Of a stretch of 52,504 nt of DNA, positions 16,899 to 24,248 are shown piece after piece (positions within the stretch are counted from its first letter, which is position 1; every line of letters begins with the position of its first letter). Source of the stretch: Nonomuraea corallina (GTDB taxonomy: Bacteria; Actinomycetota; Actinomycetes; Streptosporangiales; Streptosporangiaceae); assembly GCF_027620315.1 (NCBI RefSeq), contig NZ_JAPNNL010000029.1, forward strand, positions 1-52,504, read 5' to 3'. A program made the translations under genes and the position numbers. The notes beneath the pieces were generated by a model. The model was not told where the DNA came from. It saw nothing but the letters and a program-made list of their open reading frames with translations, and did not search any database.

Positions 16899-18155
16899 AT
16901 GATCATCAGGCAGATCCACGTCACTCCTGTCGCCTTCAAGGATCCGCCTCTGCTGAACGCCGCCGGAGTGCACGAGCCCTGGGCGTTGCGCACGATCATC
17001 GAGGTGGTCACCGACGAGGGCCTGACCGGTCTCGGCGAGACCTACGGCGACCTGGGACACCTGTCCAAAGTACGCGAGTGCGCGCAGGCTCTGGTCGGCC
17101 TGGACGTGCACCACACCAACCAGATGTACGCGCGCGTCGCGGCCACCGTCGGCGACGCCGTCAGCGACCTGCACGGCCTGACCGGCGTGGCCACCAAGGA
17201 GAAGAGCGTCGACCGGGTCTACTCCCCGTTCGAGGTGGCCTGCCTCGACATCCGCGGCAAGGCCGCCGGCGTCCCCGTGGTCGACCTGCTCGGCGGCAGG
17301 GTCCGCGACGCCGTCCCCTACAGCGCCTACCTCTTCTACAAGTGGGCGGGCCACCCGGGCGGTGAGCCGGACAGGTTCGGCGAGGCGCTCGACCCGGCCG
17401 GGGTGGTCGAGCAGGCGTCGCTGTTCATCAAGGAACACGGCTTCACCTCGATCAAGCTCAAGGGCGGCGTGTTCCCGCCCGCCGAGGAGATCGAGGCCGT
17501 CAAGGCACTGCACGAGGCGTTCCCAGGCGTGCCGCTGCGCCTCGACCCGAACGCCGCCTGGGCCGTCGACACCTCCATCCGGGTAGGCCGGGAACTGGAG
17601 GGCGTACTGGAGTATCTGGAGGACCCCACGCCGGACATCCCCGGCATGGCCCAGGTCGCTGCCCAGGTGCCGATGCCGCTGGCCACCAACATGTGCGTCG
17701 TCACCCCCGAGCACCTGCCCGAGGCCATCGCCACCCGCGCCATCGGCGTGCTGCTGCTCGACCACCACTACTGGGGCGGCCTGCAGCGCTCGGCCCAGGT
17801 CGCCGCACTCTGCGGGACCTTCGGACTCGAACTTTCCATGCACTCGAACTCCCATCTCGGCATCAGTCTGGCCGCCATGACCCACCTGGCCGCGGCCACC
17901 CCCAACCTCACCCACGCCTGCGACACGCACACCCCCTGGCAGGACGGACAGGACGTGGTCGCCCCCGGCGCGCTGCGCTTCGAAGCCGGCGCCGTCCCGG
18001 TGCCCACCGGCCCCGGCCTGGGCGTCGAACTCGACCGCGACGCACTGGCCGTCATGCACGAGCAGTACAAAACCTGCGGCTTCACGGCCCGCGACGACAC
18101 CACGTACATGCGCCGCTTCCAGCCCGGCTTCTCCGCGGCGAGGCCGCGATGGTGA
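16899..18155 (+). CDS. gudD: Glucarate dehydratase
   Basis: A 418-residue enolase-superfamily enzyme of the glucarate dehydratase subgroup. It has K186/K188 (SIKLKGG), metal ligands D216 (LDPNAAW) and E241 (YLEDPTPD), N264 (LATNMCV), and the D288/H315 pair in LLDHHYWGG and SMHSNSHLGISLA. It converts D-glucarate to 5-dehydro-4-deoxyglucarate, the substrate of the neighbouring dehydratase. The ATG at 16899 is used because it begins the conserved fold; an in-frame ATG at 16884 would lie inside the operator. The 3' end overlaps the next gene by 7 bp. Confidence 0.9.
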   Translation: MIIRQIHVTPVAFKDPPLLNAAGVHEPWALRTIIEVVTDEGLTGLGETYGDLGHLSKVRECAQALVGLDVHHTNQMYARVAATVGDAVSDLHGLTGVATKEKSVDRVYSPFEVACLDIRGKAAGVPVVDLLGGRVRDAVPYSAYLFYKWAGHPGGEPDRFGEALDPAGVVEQASLFIKEHGFTSIKLKGGVFPPAEEIEAVKALHEAFPGVPLRLDPNAAWAVDTSIRVGRELEGVLEYLEDPTPDIPGMAQVAAQVPMPLATNMCVVTPEHLPEAIATRAIGVLLLDHHYWGGLQRSAQVAALCGTFGLELSMHSNSHLGISLAAMTHLAAATPNLTHACDTHTPWQDGQDVVAPGALRFEAGAVPVPTGPGLGVELDRDALAVMHEQYKTCGFTARDDTTYMRRFQPGFSAARPRW

Positions 18156-19270
18156 ACGTCGCCTACGCCTACCCGTGGGACGTCGTCGGTGACCCCGCCG
18201 CCGCCGAGCGCATCGCCGCACTCGGCGTCACCACCGTCGCCCTGGCCGCCTCTTACCACTCCACCCGCGCCGCCACCCCCTTCCACCCCGCGCACCGCGT
18301 CCTCGACGTCCCGCACTCCGCCTTCTACCTGCCCGTACGGCCCAAAGCCTGGGGCCGGCTCACCCCCGCCGCCCCCACCTGGACCAGCCCCGACGCATAC
18401 CTCCTCGCACAGTCGGCCCTGCGCGCGGCCGGCCTGCGCGTGCACGCCTGGACCGTGCTCACCCACAACGCCCACCTCGGCGCCGCCTTCCCTGACCTCC
18501 TCGTCCGCAACGCGTTCGGCGACCCGTACCCCTACGCCCTCTGCCCGTCAGCCGCCGACGTCGCCGAGTACTGCGAGCGGCTGGTGCGCGAAGTGCTGGT
18601 GGCGGGCGAGCCGGACGGCCTCATCCTGGAGGGCTGCGGCCCCATGGGCTTCGCCCACCAGAGCGTCCACGAGAAGACCGCAGGCGCCGAGTACGACTCC
18701 GACCTGATGTCCCTCTGCTTCTGCGCCTCCTGCGCTCCCCTCTACCCCGCCGCCACCCGAACCCGCATCCGCACCGCCCTCGACACCCCCACCGCGGACA
18801 CGCCTCACCCGATGGACGTCGCCCTCGGCTCTCTGGCGGACGACGTACGGGCCATCCGCGTGGAGCTCGCGGCCTCTCTCCGCCGCCGCCTGATCACGAC
18901 AGCCCGCCAGATCGCCCCAGGAATCCCCGTCACCCTGCACGCGAACCCCGACCCCTGGGCCACCGGCCCCTTCGCCGCCCTCCCCGTCGGCGAACCGGAC
19001 GCCGACGTCCTGGTGGGCAACTGCTGGGGGGACCCTGCCACGGACGCCGCCCGCCTCACCCGCCTGGCGGACCTGTGCACCGCCGGCCAACGCGTCGGCG
19101 CCTACGTCCTGACCCTGCCTCCACGCCCCGCCGACCCGGCGGCCCAGGCGGAGCTCCTCGCCCTCTACGCCAAGGCCGGCGCCTCGGAGTTCCACCTGTA
19201 CCACGCCGGCCTGGCCGGCCCTCGCCGGCTGGCCGCCATGAGACAAGCCCTCGAACTGGCCTCGCCATAA
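18149..19270 (+). CDS. Uncharacterised TIM-barrel-like protein coupled to glucarate dehydratase
   Basis: A 373-residue protein I cannot assign to a named family. Short motifs look like glycoside hydrolase-type barrels: DGLILEGCG (a strand-end glutamate), a cysteine cluster CFCASC around residue 190, then VTLHANPDPW and VLVGNCWGDP. Tryptophans and tyrosines are spaced as in carbohydrate-binding clefts. No signal peptide is visible. The ATG lies 7 bp inside gudD, so the two are translationally coupled and probably function together. Codon use is GC-rich like its neighbours. A sugar-acid or glycoside-acting enzyme is plausible, but this is inference. Confidence 0.75.
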   Translation: MVNVAYAYPWDVVGDPAAAERIAALGVTTVALAASYHSTRAATPFHPAHRVLDVPHSAFYLPVRPKAWGRLTPAAPTWTSPDAYLLAQSALRAAGLRVHAWTVLTHNAHLGAAFPDLLVRNAFGDPYPYALCPSAADVAEYCERLVREVLVAGEPDGLILEGCGPMGFAHQSVHEKTAGAEYDSDLMSLCFCASCAPLYPAATRTRIRTALDTPTADTPHPMDVALGSLADDVRAIRVELAASLRRRLITTARQIAPGIPVTLHANPDPWATGPFAALPVGEPDADVLVGNCWGDPATDAARLTRLADLCTAGQRVGAYVLTLPPRPADPAAQAELLALYAKAGASEFHLYHAGLAGPRRLAAMRQALELASP

Positions 19271-19349
19271 CCCACTCCCGCACCGCAGCCTCTCCACCCC
19301 GCCACTTGGTCGGCACCACCGCACCGTCGCACCGCCGCCCATGGCGGCA

Positions 19350-19442
19350 CCCCCAACACGTCGGCACCGCACCCCATCGGCACCGGTACCCGTCCGCACT
19401 GGTACCCCGTCCACACCGGCACCCCGACACGTCGGCACCGCC
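19350..19442 (+). repeat. Degenerate 16-17 bp tandem repeats
   Basis: Downstream of 18149-19270, about five imperfect units of the type CCCATCGGCACCGGTA follow each other, for example at 19374-19389, 19390-19405 and 19406-19422. No convincing gene covers the stretch 19271-19675. The units lack spacers, so this is not a CRISPR array. Confidence 0.5.
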
Positions 19443-19624
19443 ACATCCGCCCTGTCGGCCCCCGCGTGACGCCCTCTGACAGTTTGTCCTCCAACCTGGT
19501 CCGCCCGAGGTGCATGCTGGGCACCATGGGATGGCGCACGCATCCGCAGACCATTCCCCCGAGACCCACCGGCGGCCCCCGCTTTCTGGCAGGCAGCCGA
19601 CCACCACGGACCCCTCACCAGCTC

Positions 19625-19676
19625 CGGACCCCGCGGAAAGCACAGGCCTCCGGACCCGGCGGAAAGGCACAGGCGT
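19625..19676 (+). repeat. 26-bp tandem duplication upstream of the DUF402 gene
   Basis: Two 26-bp copies (19625-19650 and 19651-19676) differ at only a few bases. Each contains a GGAAAG-type ribosome-binding sequence and ACAGGC. The second copy places GGAAAGG about 8 nt before the TTG at 19676. Confidence 0.6.
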
Positions 19677-20221
19677 TGGGCGACATCGAGATCGTCTACA
19701 CGAAGTACGGCGGCAAGCTGCACTGGCACCACCCCGGCACGCTCCTTGGTGAGGACGAGCACGGCGTCTGGGTCGCGGTGGCCAGCGGGACCATCGCCCG
19801 GAAGGGCGATGAACTGACGACCACCTGGCCGAACGACTCCGTGATCCTCTTCCCGCGCTCTGCCTGGTGGACCGCCACCTTCCACGCGCCACCTGACCGG
19901 GTCGAGGTGTACGTCGACGTCACCACCGTCCCGGAATGGCGCGACGCCCAGGTCACCATGGTCGATCTCGACCTCGACGTCATCAGGATGCGCGATGGCC
20001 GCCTCTTCCTCGATGACGAGGACGAGTTCGCCGAACACCAGTTGACCCTCGGATATCCCAGCTCCGTCATCCGCCAGGCCGGAGAGACGGCCCAGTGGCT
20101 CCTCCAGGCCGTAGGCCGTCATCAGGAACCGTTCGGCGGCGCACACGCCCGGTGGCTGACCGCTGATTCCCGACCACATCCGGACACCCCCTCACTTGGC
20201 CCTGCCCGTCCTCTTCAGTGA
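19676..20221 (+). CDS. DUF402 domain-containing protein
   Basis: About 181 residues covering a DUF402 domain: IEIVYTKYGGKLHW and GEDEHGVWVAVASGT early, then WRDAQVTMVDLDLDVIR and the acidic DDEDEFAEHQ. DUF402 proteins include phosphate- and diphosphate-hydrolysing enzymes such as FomD, for which the paired aspartates matter. The frame stays open further upstream to 19466, but that part is Pro/Arg-rich and overlaps the repeats. The TTG at 19676 with GGAAAGG upstream is therefore the preferred start. No pathway partner is evident. Confidence 0.7.
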   Translation: MGDIEIVYTKYGGKLHWHHPGTLLGEDEHGVWVAVASGTIARKGDELTTTWPNDSVILFPRSAWWTATFHAPPDRVEVYVDVTTVPEWRDAQVTMVDLDLDVIRMRDGRLFLDDEDEFAEHQLTLGYPSSVIRQAGETAQWLLQAVGRHQEPFGGAHARWLTADSRPHPDTPSLGPARPLQ

Positions 20222-20279
20222 TCCCGCCAGACACCGGGGCAGCCCTCGGACAAGTCTCATCCCTCGGCCGAAACCCTTG

Positions 20280-20921
20280 TCACCGAGCCGCCGTGACCAG
20301 CCCACTCTCGTACGCCGCGATCACCAGCTGCGCACGGTCCCGGGCATCCAATTTGGCCAGTAAGCGGCTGATGTGCGTCTTGACCGTGGCCAGACTGAGC
20401 TGCAGGTGTCTGGCGATCTCCATGTTGGACAGCCCACGGGCGATCAAGGTCAGCACCTCGCGCTCCCGCCCGGTCACTCCCTTCAGGCCCTGCGTGTGCG
20501 GTGCCGCAGGCATCCGCGCGAACTCCTCGATCAGCCGCCGCGTGACCGTCGGAGCCAGCAGCGCCTCACCACGCGCCACCACCCTGATCGCGGCGAGCAG
20601 GTCGGCCGGCGGTGTGTCCTTCAGCAGAAACCCGCTCGCCCCGGCCCGCAAGGCGTCGTAGACGTACGCGTCCAGGTCGAACATCGTCACGATCAGGACC
20701 CGCGTGTCCTTACCGATGAGCCTGGTCGCCTCGATGCCATCCATGTCCGGCATCCGCACGTCCATGAGCACGACATCGGGCCGCTCCCGCTCCGCGACCG
20801 CCACGGCCTCGACCCCGGTTGACGCCTCCCCCACCACCTCCAGGTCGGCCTCGGAGTCCACCAGGACTCTGAAGCTGCCCCTGAGCAGTGTCTGATCGTC
20901 GGCGATCACCACCCGGATCAT
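20280..20921 (-). CDS. NarL/LuxR-type response regulator
   Basis: A 213-residue two-domain regulator. The receiver (1-120) has acidic residues D8 and D9, phospho-acceptor D54 (VLMDVRMPDMDG), T79 and K101 (LLKDT). The C-terminal LuxR-type helix-turn-helix (about 145-205) reads LTGREREVLTLIARGLSNMEI. Its ATG overlaps the stop of the kinase gene (ATGA), so the pair is cotranslated. The palindrome at 22331-22346, between the kinase and the exporter genes, is a candidate target. Confidence 0.93.
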   Translation of the reverse strand: MIRVVIADDQTLLRGSFRVLVDSEADLEVVGEASTGVEAVAVAERERPDVVLMDVRMPDMDGIEATRLIGKDTRVLIVTMFDLDAYVYDALRAGASGFLLKDTPPADLLAAIRVVARGEALLAPTVTRRLIEEFARMPAAPHTQGLKGVTGREREVLTLIARGLSNMEIARHLQLSLATVKTHISRLLAKLDARDRAQLVIAAYESGLVTAAR

Positions 20922-22270
20922 GAATCCCTCCTGTAGGGAAGAGTGGCCGACACCCGGAAGCCCGGCCCGGCCGCCTGGCCCGCCTCGAAGGTCCCGCCGT
21001 ACATCATGACCCGCTCCCGCATTCCGATCAGCCCGTGACCTGGCCCTCTGTCGGACAGCGCGCGATGACCGGGCCCGTCATCGCCGACCTCGATCCGTAC
21101 CGTCCGCCCGTCGTCGATCACCGAAACCCGGCAGCGCGCCGGCGCCGCGTGCTTGACCACATTGGTGAGCGCCTCCTGAACGATCCGATAGACGGACAGC
21201 TCCACTCCTTCAGGCAGCCAGTCCCCGTCAAGCTCCTGCCTTCCGTCTCCGACCTCCCACCGCCCTTCTCCAGGAACGGCTCCCGGCTCGCCGGTTCCTG
21301 AGTCACCGGCGAGACGGCTTTCGGTGTCTCGGTTGCCGAGAACAGAGAGGACTTCCGCACCTCGCGCGCTCGGCAGAGGACCGGCACCTCTCATCCCAGA
21401 GACAAGGCGCTCGCTCCCAACCCGCACGTCGAGCTCGACGTTCACCCCCGCTTGGCCGGCCTGCTCGGCCAGATCGGACAAGCCGCGCAGCCCCGGCGCG
21501 GGCCCTCGGGCAGGCGTCTCCGACGGGCGCAGCACCCCGAGCAGGTGGCGCATCTCGACCAGTGCATTCCTGCTGGCGTTCTCTATCACCCGCAGAGCGT
21601 CGTGGGCCTCCTCCGGGTTCGTGGCCAGCACGTGATTGGCCACTCCCGCCTTGACCGCGATCAGCCCCACGTTGTGCGCCACCACGTCGTGCAGCTCCCG
21701 CGCGATGCGTAACCGCTCCTCTGCCACGGCCTGCTCGGCCCGGCGCTCGGCCTGGCGCGCCGTGTACATCCGTCGCTCGCGCACGGCGCGGCCGACCGTC
21801 CAGGCACCGCCGAGCGCGGCAATGCCGAACAGCACCTCGTCCATGCCGAGGAGCCACACGGGCCCCGTCGCCTGTGGCACGCCGCCTACGGTGAACAACC
21901 CGACCATTGTCAACAGGGCGAGAACCGCGATTGTCATCGTGGGAAGCCAGCTCCCACGGTCCTCCCTCACGGCCACCAGGTAGAGCGCGTAGGCCGGCGA
22001 CACGTACACGATGCCGAGCGCCCCGCCGAGCACGGCCACGACGGCCAGTGCCACCGTGAAGAGGAAGACCGGCAGTGGCCACACCCTCCTCAGAGCCAGA
22101 GGAAGCCCCAGGCCCAGCGGGATGGCGAGCCGGGCCCACGGTGGGATCGCGACCAGGTTGACCGTCGCGGTGAAGGCGACCAGTGAGAAGCTCACCGCGG
22201 CTGCCAGATCCAGCGCGATCAGCTGCGGGCGGCTCAGCGGCCCGACGAAGAGGCGGTGGGACTCGTGCAC
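20918..22270 (-). CDS. Sensor histidine kinase, DesK-like (HisKA_3)
   Basis: A 450-residue membrane kinase. Four to six transmembrane helices occupy about residues 15-160, a coiled linker follows, then the dimerisation helix with phospho-accepting H194 (RELHDVVAHNVG), and an ATPase domain with QEALTNVVKHA and GHGLIGMRERV. A loosely structured insert of roughly 60 residues, rich in Gly, Glu and Arg, separates the dimerisation and ATPase domains and is unusual for the family. The GTG at 22270 has no ribosome-binding site but TACCTT lies 7 nt upstream, suggesting a leaderless message. Confidence 0.88.
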   Translation of the reverse strand: MHESHRLFVGPLSRPQLIALDLAAAVSFSLVAFTATVNLVAIPPWARLAIPLGLGLPLALRRVWPLPVFLFTVALAVVAVLGGALGIVYVSPAYALYLVAVREDRGSWLPTMTIAVLALLTMVGLFTVGGVPQATGPVWLLGMDEVLFGIAALGGAWTVGRAVRERRMYTARQAERRAEQAVAEERLRIARELHDVVAHNVGLIAVKAGVANHVLATNPEEAHDALRVIENASRNALVEMRHLLGVLRPSETPARGPAPGLRGLSDLAEQAGQAGVNVELDVRVGSERLVSGMRGAGPLPSARGAEVLSVLGNRDTESRLAGDSGTGEPGAVPGEGRWEVGDGRQELDGDWLPEGVELSVYRIVQEALTNVVKHAAPARCRVSVIDDGRTVRIEVGDDGPGHRALSDRGPGHGLIGMRERVMMYGGTFEAGQAAGPGFRVSATLPYRRDS

Positions 22271-22330
22271 GTGAACGAAGGTAGCCCTCGACCTCGGCCC
22301 GTACGTCAGCCCGAGGTCTGACTTTAAGGT

Positions 22331-22346
22331 TCGGACCGTGGTCCGA
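22331..22346. promoter_or_regulatory. Palindrome between the two-component system and the ABC exporter
   Basis: TCGGACCGTGGTCCGA has two 7-bp arms around GT. It begins immediately after a TAAGGT -10-like box (22325-22330) and covers the probable leaderless start of the ATPase gene. The response regulator encoded next door is the obvious candidate binder; this is inference. Confidence 0.55.
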
Positions 22347-23111
22347 TGTGGCGAGGCCACGCCGTGCCGCACCCTTAACCGCGTGATCGAGCTCAAGTAC
22401 CTCACGAAACGCTACGGCGCCACGCTCGCCGTCGACGATCTGTCCTTCACGGTCCGCCCCGGACGCGTCACCGGCTTCCTCGGCCCCAACGGCGCCGGCA
22501 AATCGACGACCATGCGCCTGATACTGGGCCTGGCCGCCCCCACCTCGGGTGAGGTGCTGGTCAACGGCAGGCGTTACGCCTCTTTCCCTCGGCCCATGCG
22601 CGAGGTCGGCGCCCTGCTCGACGCCAACGCGGTCCACGTCGGCCGCAGCGCCTACAACCATCTTCTCTGCCTGGCGCGCACCAACGGCATCGGGCCTCGC
22701 CGCGTGACGGCGGTCCTGCACCACGTCGGCCTGTCCGACGTCGCGCGGAAGAACGTGGGCGGTTTCTCGCTCGGCATGAAGCAGCGGCTCGGCATCGCCG
22801 CGGCCCTGCTCGGCGACCCCGGAGTGCTGATCTTCGATGAGCCGGTCAACGGGCTCGACCCCGACGGGATCCGGTGGATCCGTGACCTGATGCGTTCGCT
22901 GGCCGCGCAGGGTAGGACGATTCTGCTCTCCAGCCATCTGATGAGCGAGATGGCGCTGACCGCCGACAGCATCGTCATGTTGGGCAGGGGCAAGCTCGTC
23001 GCGGAGGCCACGATCGAGGAGCTCACCGCTCGCTACCCGTCGTTGGAAGACGCCTACCTCGCGCTCACCGCGAGCAGCGTCCAATACGGAGCAGGCGGCC
23101 CCGGCCGATGA
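22338..23111 (+). CDS. ABC transporter ATP-binding protein (ABC-2 type exporter)
   Basis: A 257-residue ATPase. Walker A is GPNGAGKS, the signature FSLGMKQRLG and Walker B VLIFDEPVNGLD, followed by the switch histidine in LSSHLMSEM. It resembles drug/antibiotic exporter ATPases. GTG at 22338 is taken as start because TAAGGT lies exactly 7 nt upstream, a leaderless arrangement; a GTG at 22383 would begin at the conserved IELKYLTKRYG but also lacks a ribosome-binding site. The permease gene follows after 92 bp, and the two-component system is divergent. Confidence 0.85.
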   Translation: MVRCGEATPCRTLNRVIELKYLTKRYGATLAVDDLSFTVRPGRVTGFLGPNGAGKSTTMRLILGLAAPTSGEVLVNGRRYASFPRPMREVGALLDANAVHVGRSAYNHLLCLARTNGIGPRRVTAVLHHVGLSDVARKNVGGFSLGMKQRLGIAAALLGDPGVLIFDEPVNGLDPDGIRWIRDLMRSLAAQGRTILLSSHLMSEMALTADSIVMLGRGKLVAEATIEELTARYPSLEDAYLALTASSVQYGAGGPGR

Positions 23112-23203
23112 CTTCCCTGCGTCCTGTTTTCCCTGACCGGTGAAGGCGCTCCCCCGCTGTTCGCCTGTGGCCGACGCTCCTGACCATCCACTGGAGTAAA
23201 CCG

Positions 23204-23980
23204 ATGACTGTTCTGCGCTCGGAGTGGCTCAAGATCCACTCTGTACGTTCCTATCGACTTGCCATCGCCGTGGCCTTCGGCGGGATCCTGCTCGGTCTGG
23301 GCCTCGCGCAGATGGCGGCGGAGATGTACGAGAGCGCGTCTCCCGCTCAGCAGGCCAGGGCGAGCCTGGCCGAGCTGGAGGAGGTCGTGCTGATGGTTCC
23401 TCAGCTCAGTCTCGGCATCCTGGGCGTGCTGGTCATGACGTCCGAATACACGACCGGCCTGATCAGGACCAGCCTGACCGTGGTCCCCCGACGTTGGCCG
23501 ATGCTGGCGGGCAAAGCGGCCGTCGTCGGCGTGATCGGGCTGGTGACGGGACCGGCCGTCGTGTTCGGCACCCACGTCACGTGCCGATGGGTCATCGGCG
23601 ATCGGTTCTCAGGGCTCTACCAGACCGCGTTCGCCGACAAGCTTCCCCTGCTCGTCGCGCTCAGTCTGACCGTGCCGGCGTTCGCGCTGCTCGGGCTGGG
23701 CATGGGAGCGATCCTACGCTCGGCGGCGGGCGCCATCGCGCTGCTCGTAGGGCTCCTCTACGTGATCCCAATGATCGTGGACAAGTTCCCCTCTCCATGG
23801 AGCGAGTGGCTCGGCTCGGTCATGTTCGGCGCCCTTCCCCGCCAGATCAGCGGCGATCTGACCACCCCGGGTGTCTACGGCACCTCGCTGCCGCCGCCTG
23901 TGGCTGCCGGCCTGCTGGCCTGTTATGCGGTGCTGCCCGTCCTCGCGGGAGCGTGGCTGCTGCGGCGGAGGGATGCCTGA
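23204..23980 (+). CDS. ABC-2 type transporter permease
   Basis: A 258-residue membrane protein with about six hydrophobic segments. It begins with the SEWLKIHSVRSYR motif usual for such permeases and has the EYTTGLIRTSLTVVPRR segment typical of the actinobacterial exporter family. It would pair with the 22338-23111 ATPase to export a lipid, peptide or drug whose identity is unknown. The neighbouring sensor kinase suggests induction by cell-envelope or drug stress. Confidence 0.88.
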   Translation: MTVLRSEWLKIHSVRSYRLAIAVAFGGILLGLGLAQMAAEMYESASPAQQARASLAELEEVVLMVPQLSLGILGVLVMTSEYTTGLIRTSLTVVPRRWPMLAGKAAVVGVIGLVTGPAVVFGTHVTCRWVIGDRFSGLYQTAFADKLPLLVALSLTVPAFALLGLGMGAILRSAAGAIALLVGLLYVIPMIVDKFPSPWSEWLGSVMFGALPRQISGDLTTPGVYGTSLPPPVAAGLLACYAVLPVLAGAWLLRRRDA

Positions 23981-23996
23981 CATGACTCTTCAGCCC

Positions 23997-24116
23997 TGTA
24001 CAAGCCCATTGCTTGCGTATCCATCCTCTACGAGACCGCCCCGTATGACTCCATCCCGTACGAGCCCACCTTGTGCGTGCCCGTCCCGTACGTACAGGTC
24101 TCGTACGCGGGAGGCC
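23997..24116 (+). repeat. Eight degenerate 15-bp tandem repeats
   Basis: Eight contiguous units of exactly 15 bp run from 23997, with consensus close to CGTACGAGCCCATCC; units 4 to 8 are the clearest. In the frame of an ATG at 23982, which has GGAGGG upstream, they would encode a pentapeptide pattern of the type R-T-S-P-S. That frame then runs without a stop through the antisense of rnj, so a real protein is doubtful. There is nothing else recognisable in 23981-24206. Confidence 0.7.
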
Positions 24117-24206
24117 GGTGCGCCAGTTGAGTCATCCGCCGCCGAGGCAACTCTTGTCAGGCGCTCCCCTGCTGATCAGGCGAGGCGCGGTTCGCACTCG
24201 GCTCCG

Positions 24207-24240
24207 CCGGTACGGCAGGTTGGTGTGCCTGCCGTACCGG
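24207..24240. terminator. 13-bp perfect stem hairpin after rnj
   Basis: CCGGTACGGCAGG (24207-24219) pairs exactly with 24228-24240 around an 8-nt loop, 8 bp beyond the rnj stop. It probably terminates the minus-strand dapA-rnj transcript. Confidence 0.75.
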
Positions 24241-24248
24241 TGTGGGGG

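Noticed and set aside
23997..24116. CRISPR-like array
   Set aside because: Units are only 15 bp and contiguous, with no spacers and no cas genes nearby.
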